A DNA stretch of 52,748 nucleotides from Crocinitomicaceae bacterium (GCA_030830205.1 JAURNL010000062.1:1-52748); one strand, 5' to 3'. Shown: positions 38,210 to 49,765, numbered from the stretch's first letter. Notes: generated by a model not told the origin, from the sequence alone. A program made the numbers and translations.

Positions 38210-40768
38210 CTACAATTCTCCGAGGTTCATCCCGATTGTAAATGTTAATTTAGGGTAATAGCCCTTTGCATTGATATCCAAATCAGAGCCTTTACCAAAT
38301 CCGCTCGCCCAAGAATCCATTTGATCAAAGCCTAAGCCGTAATCAAGCCCAAGCATTCCGAACATAGGTAAAAAGACACGGATACCAACTCCTGCAGTTC
38401 GTTTTACATTGAATGGGTTGAATTTATCAAAGCTTGGATAGGTGTTTCCTGCTTCCAGAAAACTCAACGCATAGAAAGTTGCTTGCGGATTTAGAGAAAT
38501 TGGATAGCGCAATTCTAAAGTATATTTAGCTACAATTGGGTCTCCTCCAGCAGAAGAAATGGTTTGGTCCTCATAACCACGCAGTGCGATAATCTCTCGT
38601 CCGCCGATTTGATTGGCTCCCATGCCGGTTAGCCCACTCCCTCCCATAATGAATCTGTCGAAAGGAGATATGCCTTTAGCTTTGTTGTAAGCTCCCATAT
38701 AGCCAAAGCCAAATCGTGACATGAGTACTAATTTTTTATCTGAACTGAGCGGCGTATACCACTCACCTGTAAATTTCAATTTAAAGTATTCCAAATATTT
38801 AAAGCGCTCTTGTTGCGTCATGCTTGAATAGTCCTTGTCTGGACCCAACATAGAATATGGCGCAGTAGCTTTGGCAGAGAAAGTAAAATTCGAACCATTT
38901 TGTGGATATATAGGGGCGCTAACTGAGCTACGTTGCAAAGTATATTTCAAAGAAATGTCGTTCGCGTATCCATTTTGAAAAAGTGGAAAAAATGAATATT
39001 TCTGAACGTCATAATACTGATATGAAAGTTCATAACTTGCTACGAAATAATCATCTGGCCACTTTTTGCGACGACCCATTGCAATCCCCGCCCCAGAAAT
39101 AGAGATGCCATTGTAATCTGGATTAGAGCGCAACAAACCATTTGTTGAAATAGAGGAATTAGTCACGTAAAATGTAAGTGAATTTGGCTTTTTACCGCCT
39201 AACCATGGTTCAGTAAAGGAAAAATTATAGCCTTGGTAAAAACGACCTGTTGATTGTGCTCTTATGGTAAGACGTTGACCATCTCCACCAGGAAGCGGAC
39301 TCCAAGCGTCTTTCTTGAAAAAGTTTTTAGTAGAAAAATTATTAAAAGACAAGCCTAGTGTGCCTATAACACGTCCAGAAGTGTTGGGTCCTGCGCCACC
39401 ATAACCTCCTGAAAGTTCGATTTGATCACTTGACTTTTCTGCTACAACATATTCGATGTCTACTGTTCCATCTGCAGGATTTGGCTTAGGGATAACCTGA
39501 AACCCTTGCTCATCAAAAAACCCGAGTTGTGATAACTCACGTTGGGTTCGCATAATATCTGCTTTGTTGAAAAGATCGCCTGGTTTTGTGCGAATTTCTC
39601 TTAAAATAACGTGGTCATTTGTTTTCGTATTACCACGAATAGTCACTGTTCCGATGTGCGCCTCCTTACCTTCAATTAAGCGTATTTGATGATTAATCCG
39701 GTTGTCTTTTACACCTGTCTCTACTGGTGAAATCTGGAAAAAGAGGTAGCCCCGATCCATATAAAGAGAAGAAATATCTCGTCCGTCACCGTTCCCATAT
39801 AAGCGTTGGTTGAATAAATCTTTATTATAAAGATCTCCAGGCTTAATTCCCAATACGGTATCAAGGAAGCTTGATCTATACTTAGCATTACCAATCCACT
39901 CGATTTCGCCAAAATAGTATTTCTCTCCTTCGCTTATCTCGATTCGAATTTTCATGTTCTTTTCATCAAGCATGAAGACGGTATCTTTAATAATAGCTGC
40001 GTCGCGAAGTCCTTCTGCATTGAACTTTGCTAACATCGCTGCTTTATCGGTAGCGTAACTGCTCTCTGTATATTTAGAGCGCTTGAAAATACGCTGGGGT
40101 CCTTTTTGCTTTGTGTCTTTCATCGCCATTCTTAGTTTCCATATGGGAACAGAACTTACACCGACGAACTCAATTTCTTTAATACCAACCTTTGTGCCTT
40201 TATCTACTTGAATAACGAATATTTCTGAATTATTGATTAGCGTATCTAGTTGACGATTGATTTGGACTTTTGCATAATAATATCCTTTGTCGCGATAATA
40301 GCCTCTGATTTTACTGTTTGTTTCAAAAACCAAATTCTCAGTGATTGTTTTTCCTGCATACAGTGAAATTTCTTCTCTAAGCTTGTCTGCTTCTCGCTTA
40401 TTCACACCCACAAATCTAAATTTGGATAATTTTGGGCGTGGACTGAGCTCAATTACTAAATACACGATGCCACCAATTTCTTTTTCTGCATAGATTGCAA
40501 CATCGGAAAACAAGCCCTCTGCCCATAAATTTTCTATCGCCTTATTTATCTGTTGACTTGGAAGCGTGATTTTTTGTCCTGTTCGCAATCCTGCGATGAG
40601 TTTAACCGCTTGGTGATCATAATTGTCTGCGCCAACAACACGCACTGGGCCAATTTCAAAAGTTTGGGGATTCGCATAGTCAAACTCCAGCCCACCTAAA
40701 GAACTTGGTGTTTGTGCTAAACCGTTTATAGCGACAAAAAGAAGAATAAGAAAGAATAATTTATTCAT
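38210..40768 (-). CDS. bamA: Outer membrane protein assembly factor BamA
   Basis: POTRA repeats (GNTKTNDHVILREIRTKPGDLFNKADI), Omp85 barrel, GSGLTGMGANQIGGREIIALRGYEDQ. Confidence 0.94.
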   Translation of the reverse strand: MNKLFFLILLFVAINGLAQTPSSLGGLEFDYANPQTFEIGPVRVVGADNYDHQAVKLIAGLRTGQKITLPSQQINKAIENLWAEGLFSDVAIYAEKEIGGIVYLVIELSPRPKLSKFRFVGVNKREADKLREEISLYAGKTITENLVFETNSKIRGYYRDKGYYYAKVQINRQLDTLINNSEIFVIQVDKGTKVGIKEIEFVGVSSVPIWKLRMAMKDTKQKGPQRIFKRSKYTESSYATDKAAMLAKFNAEGLRDAAIIKDTVFMLDEKNMKIRIEISEGEKYYFGEIEWIGNAKYRSSFLDTVLGIKPGDLYNKDLFNQRLYGNGDGRDISSLYMDRGYLFFQISPVETGVKDNRINHQIRLIEGKEAHIGTVTIRGNTKTNDHVILREIRTKPGDLFNKADIMRTQRELSQLGFFDEQGFQVIPKPNPADGTVDIEYVVAEKSSDQIELSGGYGGAGPNTSGRVIGTLGLSFNNFSTKNFFKKDAWSPLPGGDGQRLTIRAQSTGRFYQGYNFSFTEPWLGGKKPNSLTFYVTNSSISTNGLLRSNPDYNGISISGAGIAMGRRKKWPDDYFVASYELSYQYYDVQKYSFFPLFQNGYANDISLKYTLQRSSVSAPIYPQNGSNFTFSAKATAPYSMLGPDKDYSSMTQQERFKYLEYFKLKFTGEWYTPLSSDKKLVLMSRFGFGYMGAYNKAKGISPFDRFIMGGSGLTGMGANQIGGREIIALRGYEDQTISSAGGDPIVAKYTLELRYPISLNPQATFYALSFLEAGNTYPSFDKFNPFNVKRTAGVGIRVFLPMFGMLGLDYGLGFDQMDSWASGFGKGSDLDINAKGYYPKLTFTIGMNLGEL

Positions 40769-41515
40769 TTATTGATTTGATATTTGTTCAGACACCATTC
40801 CAAAACGCCTTTCTCTCTTTTGAAATGCCGCAATCGCATCAATAAATGCATCGCGGCGGAAATCAGGCCAATGAGTGTCTGTAAAAAGCAGCTCTGTATA
40901 AGACAATTGCCAAAGCAAAAAGTTACTAATGCGGCACTCTCCGCTAGTACGAATGAGTAATTCTGGGTCTGGAATGTCTTTGGTGTCTAATAATTTCGAA
41001 AATTCTATATCGCTCATCTCATCTATATTTAGCTTTCCAGAGGAGAGGAGTTCGTGTGTCGCTAACGCGGCATTTAATATTTCTTTTCTTGCTGAATAAT
41101 TCAAGGCTAAAACAAGAGTTAAACCAGTATTTTCTTTGGTGTATTCTATTGCTGAAAGTAAAGATTGATAACAATTACCCGGCAATCCTTTGATGTCTCC
41201 AATAGTGACTAGACGCACCCCATTTGCGTGCATTTCATCCACCTCATTTGAAATGGCATCTACCAATAAATTCATCAAGCCTTCGACCTCATCGCTAGGT
41301 CGAGCCCAATTCTCAGTAGAGAAGGCATACATGGTTAAAAAAGAAACTCCTATTTCTCGAGCCGTTTTAATTACCTCTTTAACCGACTCAACTCCCGCAG
41401 CATGGCCAAATAAGCGATGCTGACCTTTGCTTTTAGCCCAACGGCCGTTGCCGTCCATGATGAAAGCAACGTGTCGAGGTATGTTTTGAAGATCTAGTTT
41501 GTTTAAAGCGTTCAT
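40769..41515 (-). CDS. uppS: Isoprenyl (undecaprenyl) diphosphate synthase
   Basis: PRHVAFIMDGNGRWAKSKGQHRLFGHAAGVESV, YAFSTENWARP, LLIRTSGECRISNFLLWQLSYTEL. Confidence 0.95.
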   Translation of the reverse strand: MNALNKLDLQNIPRHVAFIMDGNGRWAKSKGQHRLFGHAAGVESVKEVIKTAREIGVSFLTMYAFSTENWARPSDEVEGLMNLLVDAISNEVDEMHANGVRLVTIGDIKGLPGNCYQSLLSAIEYTKENTGLTLVLALNYSARKEILNAALATHELLSSGKLNIDEMSDIEFSKLLDTKDIPDPELLIRTSGECRISNFLLWQLSYTELLFTDTHWPDFRRDAFIDAIAAFQKRERRFGMVSEQISNQ

Positions 41516-41554
41516 TTATAAGACGAAAATACGGAATCTTTTGCTGAAAAATTC

Positions 41555-41588
41555 ATAAAAAAAGGGAGCGGTAAAACCATTCCCTTTC
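41555..41588 (-). terminator. Terminator after atpC
   Basis: Reverse strand AAAGGGAATGGT-TTT-ACCGCTCCCTTTTTTT. Confidence 0.75.
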
Positions 41589-41608
41589 AAAGTGTTGTTT
41601 TCTTGATA

Positions 41609-41878
41609 TTATTCAGCTAAAACGATTAATTTTTGATTGTTCAGCTCAGCTACTCCTCCTTTGATTTGAACATGTACAGCGTTGCCCGAAACAACAAGGT
41701 GCTCATTCGCTTCAATAGGTTGATTAGAAACAAATACCAACTCGCCATTTTTCAATGATGAAATGATTGGAGCGTGATTATCCAAAACTTGAAAAACACC
41801 ATCTAGGCCAGGTAGACTAACGCTCTTGACCTCCCCCTTGAAGAGGCTTGCTTCTGGTGTGATGATTTCTAATATCAT
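41609..41878 (-). CDS. atpC: F1 ATP synthase epsilon subunit
   Basis: MILEIITPEASLFKGEVKSVSLPGLDGVFQVLDNHAPIISSLKNG; follows atpD. Confidence 0.92.
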   Translation of the reverse strand: MILEIITPEASLFKGEVKSVSLPGLDGVFQVLDNHAPIISSLKNGELVFVSNQPIEANEHLVVSGNAVHVQIKGGVAELNNQKLIVLAE

Positions 41879-41880
41879 GA

Positions 41881-43470
<1,590 letters not shown>

Positions 43471-44667
43471 CTATGACTTGCGCATCAAAAAACGGACAGG
43501 AAAATAAGTAAACAAAAATGCTAATGCGCTGGAAGCGAATATGATGTTAAAAAAGTCCTGTGCTTTGAAAACAATTGGAAAAGCAACACCAGCGCCAGGC
43601 ACCACTAGCCAGCCAAATTGTTGTTGACCCAAACAAATAAGCAATCCAAAAATTAAGCCAATGACGACACCAAGGAAAGACAGAAGTATGCCCTCAAAAA
43701 AGAAAATTTGAAACCGGTTTTTATGAGTCATCCCTATTGCCTTTAAAATTTGTAAATTCAATTGCTTTTCATGAATCAACATGGTGAGTGTTGCAATCAA
43801 ATTAAATGATGCCAAAACAAAGACGAAGAGTAAAATTATAAAGACCACCAAGCGCTCAGACCTACTGGTTTTGTATATCAATTCATTTTTTTCCCATTGA
43901 GTCCGAACTAAAAAGTCAGATCCAACTTGGTTTTTTATTTGTTGCTGAAGCGCGCTTACGTCAACATGGGGCTGGGTATAAATATGAAGGCGCGTTACCT
44001 CTCCTTCCTGATTAAATAATTGACTTGCCGAGGCGTAGTCCCATAACATAGTGCTGTTATTAATTTCTTGGTTGTAATTGAGCGCTCCTGCAACATCTAA
44101 TTGCTGCACATGAAAAGGAGATTTACCAAGCCTCATTTTCATGGATCGTTTTGGGGCGTAAATTTGTATGTTGTTTTGATCTGAACCTAGTCCCAATTTT
44201 AGTTTTGAAAAGACGTCTGCCCCTAAGAACACATAACCGGGGTTATTTAATAACCTAGTGCCAACGTCGTTAATGAGGTGGTTCTCTACTTTTGCGTGGT
44301 GAATAAACGCCTGGTCTACGGCATGCATATTTGCATTAATCCACCTTTGATTTTTTCTTAAAACCACCAGCTCTTCTAGCTCCTGACTATAAGCGGCAAC
44401 ACCCTCTATTTTTTTTAATTGATCGAGGTTTATTTGATTTAGAAAAAATGTCTTTCGCGATTGGTGTTGAATGGTGATAGGTGCATCAAATGACGTGTAG
44501 AGCTTCGCTATCATTTGCTCGATTCCATTAAAAGCAGAAAGTAAAATAACCATCGCTGCAGTACAAACAGCAATTCCTACAACGGAAATCCTAGAAATTA
44601 TAGCTACTATCGAACGTTTAGAACGACTAAAGAGATATCGTTTTGCTATGTAAAACGCTGTTTTAAT
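43471..44667 (-). CDS. LolE/FtsX-type ABC transporter permease, inferred to start at ATT (44667)
   Basis: The track ORF starts at 44553, inside the first TM. The frame is open back to 44670 and encodes (I/M)KTAFYIAKRYLFSRSKRSIVAIISRISVVGIAVCTAAMVILLSAFNGIE, the canonical family N-terminus, with no ATG/GTG/TTG in that segment. Confidence 0.8.
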   Translation of the reverse strand: MKTAFYIAKRYLFSRSKRSIVAIISRISVVGIAVCTAAMVILLSAFNGIEQMIAKLYTSFDAPITIQHQSRKTFFLNQINLDQLKKIEGVAAYSQELEELVVLRKNQRWINANMHAVDQAFIHHAKVENHLINDVGTRLLNNPGYVFLGADVFSKLKLGLGSDQNNIQIYAPKRSMKMRLGKSPFHVQQLDVAGALNYNQEINNSTMLWDYASASQLFNQEGEVTRLHIYTQPHVDVSALQQQIKNQVGSDFLVRTQWEKNELIYKTSRSERLVVFIILLFVFVLASFNLIATLTMLIHEKQLNLQILKAIGMTHKNRFQIFFFEGILLSFLGVVIGLIFGLLICLGQQQFGWLVVPGAGVAFPIVFKAQDFFNIIFASSALAFLFTYFPVRFLMRKS

Positions 44668-44670
44668 CGC

Positions 44671-45006
44671 TTATTTCTTGAGAAGTTCGTCTATCTGTAA
44701 GGCGTAATCTAGTGAGTCGTCAATATGAAAAACCAAATCTGGAATTTTACGAAGATTCTTTAGTCTTTTACCTACCTCTAAACGTATTTTCCCTCGATTA
44801 GCCTGAATATTTTCCAAAACTTCCTCTTTTGCTGGGCCAGCAAAAATACTGAGGTATATTCTTGCTAAACTCAGGTCAGATGTAATGCGAACTACGGTAA
44901 CTGAAACCATGGCTCCTAAACAAATCTCGGCCGCTTGTTTGCGAAAAAAGGCGGCTAATTCAGCCTGAATGACGGCCTCTATTTTTTGCTGACGGATTGA
45001 ACTCAT
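44671..45006 (-). CDS. rbfA: Ribosome-binding factor A
   Basis: MSSIRQQKIEAVIQAELAAFFRKQ; DLSLARIYLSIF; RKIPDLVFHIDDSLDYALQIDELLKK. Confidence 0.92.
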   Translation of the reverse strand: MSSIRQQKIEAVIQAELAAFFRKQAAEICLGAMVSVTVVRITSDLSLARIYLSIFAGPAKEEVLENIQANRGKIRLEVGKRLKNLRKIPDLVFHIDDSLDYALQIDELLKK

Positions 45007-45010
45007 AGTG

Positions 45011-45018
45011 CAAAGGTA
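45011..45018 (-). promoter_or_regulatory. -7 box TACCTTTG, 4 nt before the rbfA ATG
   Basis: Reverse strand TACCTTTG-CACT-ATG. Confidence 0.6.
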
Positions 45019-45057
45019 AGAATACTTGTAGTGCAAGCCCCCATCTAAACAAAAATG

Positions 45058-45065
45058 TATCTTTG
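45058..45065 (+). promoter_or_regulatory. -7 box TATCTTTG, 5 nt before the ATG at 45071
   Basis: TATCTTTG-TGTCA-ATG. Confidence 0.6.
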
Positions 45066-45070
45066 TGTCA

Positions 45071-46909
45071 ATGTCTTACTACAAAGAAATATATAAATAC
45101 ACCTTTAAATACAAAGGACTGGCTTGGGCAACCATCTTGTTCAACTTGCTTTTTGTTATTTTCAACTTACTCTCTTTGGTGTTATTTGTGCCTGTTTTAC
45201 AATTAATTTTTAAAACTGGTGATGAACTGCAGGTGGTGACAAAACCCCAATTTTATGGCGGCTTATCTGGTGTTGTTTCTTACATAAAAGACTCCTATAA
45301 TTTTGAGATGTACAACTTAGTAAAGGAAGATCCGAAAGGGGCGCTTCTTTTTGTTTGTATCAGTGTTTTTCTTGCATTTTTCATGAAAAATATTTTCAGA
45401 TATGGGGCTGTATGGACACAATCAAAACTCAGGATGTCTGTAGTGCGCGATGTAAGAGGGGCTCTTTTTGAAAAGTCTTTACAACTTCCTCTTGCTTTTC
45501 ATAGCAATGAGAAAAAGGGAGACCTTATGGCGCGTATGAACAGCGATGTAAATGAAATTGAAGTTGCAGTAGTAAGTTTACTTGAACTTATTTTTCGTGA
45601 GCCACTAGCTATTTTAATTAACTTATTAACGCTCATCTACATGAGCCCGCGGCTCACCCTCATCTCTTTGCTTCTTTTACCCATTTCTGCTTTCGTGATT
45701 TCCCGAATTGGCAAAAGCTTAAAACGAACCGCTCAAAAAACACAAGAACAACTGGGGTTTCTTTACGCGTCCATGGATGAAAATTTGGGGGGCATTCGGA
45801 TTATCAAAGCGTTTAATGCGGTGCGATTCATCGCGGCGTCATTTGAAGAAAAAAACAACCAACACCAAAAACTGGCAACACGGGTGTTTAGAAAAAGAGA
45901 TTTATCGCCTTTGGTCAATGAAACACTAGGGGCAACGGTTCTACTTGCCTTGGTTTATTTTGGGGGTAGTCTCATTTTGAACGGTAAAGAGTTTGGTCTT
46001 AGCGGGGAGGTTTTTTTAACTTACATTATTGTTTTCTCTCAATTCCTTCGTCCCATTCAAAGCGTGTCGAACAACATGGCTAACATGACTAAAGCACAAG
46101 CGTCTCAAGACCGAATAAATGCGCTACTACACGCTCAGGACACTGTTCAAGATGAACCAAACGCCACAAAGCTTATTTCTTTTGAAAATGACATTTCATT
46201 CAAGAATGTGCGTTTTTCTTATCAAGATCAGCCGGTCATTCAAGATATAAGTTGGAATATAAAAAAGGGGAGTTTGGTAGCCATTGTTGGAGAGTCTGGA
46301 AGCGGGAAATCTACACTGATGGATTTACTACTCCGCTTTTATGACGTGAACAGCGGCGCTATAGAAATTGATGGTGTTGACATCCGCCATATAAACCTCG
46401 CGTCATTGCGCAAACACATTGGTGTAGTGAGCCAAGAATCCATTCTATTTAACATGAGTGCCGCCCAAAATATAAGTTTTGGTGATGACCAACCAGACAT
46501 GGAAAAAATAATTGCAGCTGCTAAAATTGCCAATGCGCACGGATTTATCTCAGAACTTGAGAATGGTTTTGAAACCCTATTAGGTGAGCGCGGAAACAAG
46601 CTTTCTGGCGGTCAAAAACAAAGAATTGCCATTGCAAGAGCTGTATATAAAGACCCCGCTATACTTATTTTAGATGAGGCCACCTCTGCTTTGGATACCG
46701 AGGCTGAAAAACTCGTACAACAAGCCCTTGAAAAACTCATGCAAAACAGAACTTCATTTGTAATTGCTCATAGGCTTTCCACCGTTCTGAACGCCGACGA
46801 AATTATTGTATTGTCTAAGGGTTCGATTGTTGAGTGCGGACAGCATGATTCATTATTAGCACAAAAGGGTATTTATCATCGCCTTTGTTCTCTTCAAGGA
46901 ATGTCATAA
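45071..46909 (+). CDS. ABC transporter ATP-binding/permease protein (MsbA-like)
   Basis: TMD plus NBD with GESGSGKSTL, LSGGQKQRIAIARA, ILILDEATSALD; intact. Confidence 0.93.
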   Translation: MSYYKEIYKYTFKYKGLAWATILFNLLFVIFNLLSLVLFVPVLQLIFKTGDELQVVTKPQFYGGLSGVVSYIKDSYNFEMYNLVKEDPKGALLFVCISVFLAFFMKNIFRYGAVWTQSKLRMSVVRDVRGALFEKSLQLPLAFHSNEKKGDLMARMNSDVNEIEVAVVSLLELIFREPLAILINLLTLIYMSPRLTLISLLLLPISAFVISRIGKSLKRTAQKTQEQLGFLYASMDENLGGIRIIKAFNAVRFIAASFEEKNNQHQKLATRVFRKRDLSPLVNETLGATVLLALVYFGGSLILNGKEFGLSGEVFLTYIIVFSQFLRPIQSVSNNMANMTKAQASQDRINALLHAQDTVQDEPNATKLISFENDISFKNVRFSYQDQPVIQDISWNIKKGSLVAIVGESGSGKSTLMDLLLRFYDVNSGAIEIDGVDIRHINLASLRKHIGVVSQESILFNMSAAQNISFGDDQPDMEKIIAAAKIANAHGFISELENGFETLLGERGNKLSGGQKQRIAIARAVYKDPAILILDEATSALDTEAEKLVQQALEKLMQNRTSFVIAHRLSTVLNADEIIVLSKGSIVECGQHDSLLAQKGIYHRLCSLQGMS

Positions 46910-46953
46910 ATGAATTCTATGTGGGGTTAGGCGTGTGCTTATTTTTATTTGCT

Positions 46954-46961
46954 TAACTTTG
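46954..46961 (+). promoter_or_regulatory. -7 box TAACTTTG upstream of the desaturase
   Basis: TAnnTTTG match 17 nt before the ATG at 46979. Confidence 0.5.
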
Positions 46962-46978
46962 CTTCCTAATCCTACTAA

Positions 46979-48082
46979 ATGAATTACACGCCGGTTCAGT
47001 TCTCAAAAGAACACAACACTGTGTTTTACAAAACACTTAAGTCTAGAGTTAACGCATATTTCAAAGAAAATAATATTTCCAAGACAGCAAACGCTGCTAT
47101 GGTTTTCAAAACATTTGCGCTCTTAGCTTTATTCCTCGTTCCTTACGGTTTTCTCTACTGGCAAGGCTTACCTACATTAGCTTATTCTGCCCTTTGGTTC
47201 ATTATGGGGTTTGGTATGGCTGGGGTTGGCTTATCAGTAATGCACGACGCCAACCACGGAGCCTACTCCAGAAAAGAATGGGTCAATACGCTTGTAAGCA
47301 ATGTCATGATCATACTTGGCGGTAGCGCAAGGAATTGGAGAATTCAACACAACGTACTACACCATACCTACACTAATGTTACAGACCATGACGAGGACAT
47401 TGATCCGCCACTTTTTATGTTGCGCTTCTCTCCCCATTCTAAACATTATGCCATACATCGCTTTCAGCACTTATATGCTTGGTTTTTTTACGGCATGATG
47501 ACCTTATTCTGGTATTTATCCAAAGATTACCAACAGGCTTATCGCTACAAGAAGAAAGGACTAATAGAGGCTCAAGGCGTTACTTTTGGTCAACACATGT
47601 TCAGAATCATTCTCTTCAAAGTGATTTACACTGGAATCCTCTTGTTTTTACCTATTTACTTTGGTGGTGCTTCTTGGGTTGTTAATGTGCTTGGCTTCTT
47701 GCTCATGCAATTTATTTGCGGGCTGATTTTAGCCATGATTTTCCAACCAGCACACGTAGTTCCTTCTTCCACCTATCCAATGCCAAATGATTCAGGGGTT
47801 GTTGAAGCAGACTGGGCGGTTAACCAACTATACAACACGGCTAATTTTGCTCCTAAAGCGAAATTCTTTTCTTGGTATGTTGGCGGCCTGAATTATCAGG
47901 TTGAGCACCATTTGTTTCCCTCTATTTGTCATATTCACTACAAGAAAATTTCAAAAATAGTTGAACAGACTGCTAAGGATTTTAACCTCCCCTACCACTC
48001 CTACGAAACGTTCGTTCAGGCGCTTTCGGAGCACACGAAAATGCTCAAAAATCTTGGTCAGGCAAACCCTGTTATTGCCTAA
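46979..48082 (+). CDS. Membrane fatty acid desaturase (acyl-lipid/CoA type)
   Basis: Histidine boxes HDANHGAYS, HNVLHHTYTN, YQVEHHLFPSICHIHY. Confidence 0.93.
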   Translation: MNYTPVQFSKEHNTVFYKTLKSRVNAYFKENNISKTANAAMVFKTFALLALFLVPYGFLYWQGLPTLAYSALWFIMGFGMAGVGLSVMHDANHGAYSRKEWVNTLVSNVMIILGGSARNWRIQHNVLHHTYTNVTDHDEDIDPPLFMLRFSPHSKHYAIHRFQHLYAWFFYGMMTLFWYLSKDYQQAYRYKKKGLIEAQGVTFGQHMFRIILFKVIYTGILLFLPIYFGGASWVVNVLGFLLMQFICGLILAMIFQPAHVVPSSTYPMPNDSGVVEADWAVNQLYNTANFAPKAKFFSWYVGGLNYQVEHHLFPSICHIHYKKISKIVEQTAKDFNLPYHSYETFVQALSEHTKMLKNLGQANPVIA

Positions 48083-48088
48083 GCTTAC

Positions 48089-48442
48089 ATGAATGTTGAG
48101 GAACTTCATCATTTTTGTTCCCAAAAACAAGGCGCTACAGAAAGTTTTCCTTTCAACCAAAGTACGCTCGTTTTCAAAGTATACGGCAAAATCTTTGCGC
48201 TAGCTGACATTGAAGATTTTACGGCTATTAATCTCAAATGTGATCCTCATCTAGCCCTTGAACTTCGAGAGCGCTATGCTGCTGTCGAGCCGGGGTTTCA
48301 TATGAATCACAAGCACTGGAATACCATTAGACTTAACCTGGATGTTGATGATGTTCTTTTAAAAGAATTAATAGACCACTCTTATAGCCTTGTTTATGAT
48401 GGTTTGCCAAAAAAGATAAGAGATGAAAATCCGCTTAGATAA
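48089..48442 (+). CDS. MmcQ/YjbR family DNA-binding-like protein
   Basis: ATESFPFNQSTLVFKVYGKIFALADIEDF, GFHMNHKHWNTIRL, LIDHSYSLVYDGLPKKIR. Confidence 0.88.
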   Translation: MNVEELHHFCSQKQGATESFPFNQSTLVFKVYGKIFALADIEDFTAINLKCDPHLALELRERYAAVEPGFHMNHKHWNTIRLNLDVDDVLLKELIDHSYSLVYDGLPKKIRDENPLR

Positions 48443-48803
48443 ATACCTTTGGGCTGTCCGTTTAGCAAAAACGCGGTCACAAGCAACCGAGCTTATTTCC
48501 AAAGGCAAAGTTTTAATCAATGAGTTGCCGGTTAAGGCTTCAAAAGAAGTAAAACAAGGGGAAATTATTATGCTTCTCAAACATAGTGCCCGTTTTCAAT
48601 ACAAAGTAATAGAACTCCTTGATAAAAGAGTTGGAGCTGCACTAGTTAAAGACTACATTTTAGATTTGACCACGCCTGAAGAACTTGAAAAGTTAAGAGT
48701 TTATCAAGAGTCACAAAGAAACTATCGCCTAACCGATGGGAAACCCACTAAAAAGGATCGGAGAGAACTCGACCGGTTCATGGAAGATTGGCAAGCAGAT
48801 TAG
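48423..48803 (+). CDS. RNA-binding S4 domain protein (HslR-like)
   Basis: MKIRLDKYLWAVRLAKTRSQATELISKGKVLINELPVKASKEVKQGE. Confidence 0.9.
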   Translation: MKIRLDKYLWAVRLAKTRSQATELISKGKVLINELPVKASKEVKQGEIIMLLKHSARFQYKVIELLDKRVGAALVKDYILDLTTPEELEKLRVYQESQRNYRLTDGKPTKKDRRELDRFMEDWQAD

Positions 48804-49765
48804 CAGTTAAAATCAGTTAATATTTTTTCAGCTAATACAGCACTAAGTTTTATGTAACTTTCTGTAGTCCAGCCACCTACATGAGGTGTTAGCACCACTT
48901 TTTCCGACGCAATCAAATACGAAAATTCAGGTGGCATTTCTTGATCAAAAAACGATTCAAAACTTTTCTTCTCGTATTCTAAAACATCTAATCCTGCGCC
49001 TTTTATCAATTTATTTTGAAGGCCGTAAACCAGAGTGCTAGTATCAACTATTTGTCCTCTTGATAAATTTAAAAGATAAAATGGTTTTTTCATTCTTCTC
49101 AAAAAAGACAGGTTAAATAATTTCTTAGTCTCCTCGTTTTGAGGAATATGAAAACTAACGACATCAGCTTGTTCGTAAATAGCTTCTAGTGTACATTCTT
49201 GAACAAAATGATCGCCAAAATTCTGTTTATACTTGTCGTAAGCCATCACCTTAACATCAAAACCTCTTAGTTTCTTTGCAAACGCAGCACCATTATTCCC
49301 ATAGCCGATTATAGCGATGGTTTTTCCGTCTAGTTCTTCCCCTCTATTTGCCTCTCGCTCCCAAACACCAGCCCTCACTTCCTTGTCGGCTTTGTTCAGT
49401 TTATGGAGTAAACTCAATAACATGCCTAATGCGTGCTCAGCTACGGCGTTTCGATTTCCTTCCGGGGAATTATATAAACGTATATTTCGTTCTTTACAAA
49501 TTGTAGTATCTATATTTTCTAATCCAGATCCAGACCTTGCAATAAATTCAAGAGAAGGACAAAAAGATAAAAAATCTGCATTGATCGTAAATCTTGAGCG
49601 AATGACTAAACCAACAGCATCACTTAGGATCGGTTTAAGGTCTTCAAAAGACGAATGAAAATGGTTTGTGCATTCAAATCCTGCTTGTTGAAGTTTCTCT
49701 TCTAGAATTGGATGAACGCTATCAATGAAAACAACAAGCCTTTTATTCATGGTCATTTTCTTCAA
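48800..49765 (-). CDS. D-isomer-specific 2-hydroxyacid dehydrogenase (phosphoglycerate dehydrogenase-like)
   Basis: FIARSGSGLENIDT, IAIIGYGNNGAAFAKKLRGFDVKVMAYD, LLNLSRGQIVDTSTL, TPHVGGWT. Confidence 0.9.
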   Translation of the reverse strand: MKKMTMNKRLVVFIDSVHPILEEKLQQAGFECTNHFHSSFEDLKPILSDAVGLVIRSRFTINADFLSFCPSLEFIARSGSGLENIDTTICKERNIRLYNSPEGNRNAVAEHALGMLLSLLHKLNKADKEVRAGVWEREANRGEELDGKTIAIIGYGNNGAAFAKKLRGFDVKVMAYDKYKQNFGDHFVQECTLEAIYEQADVVSFHIPQNEETKKLFNLSFLRRMKKPFYLLNLSRGQIVDTSTLVYGLQNKLIKGAGLDVLEYEKKSFESFFDQEMPPEFSYLIASEKVVLTPHVGGWTTESYIKLSAVLAEKILTDFNC

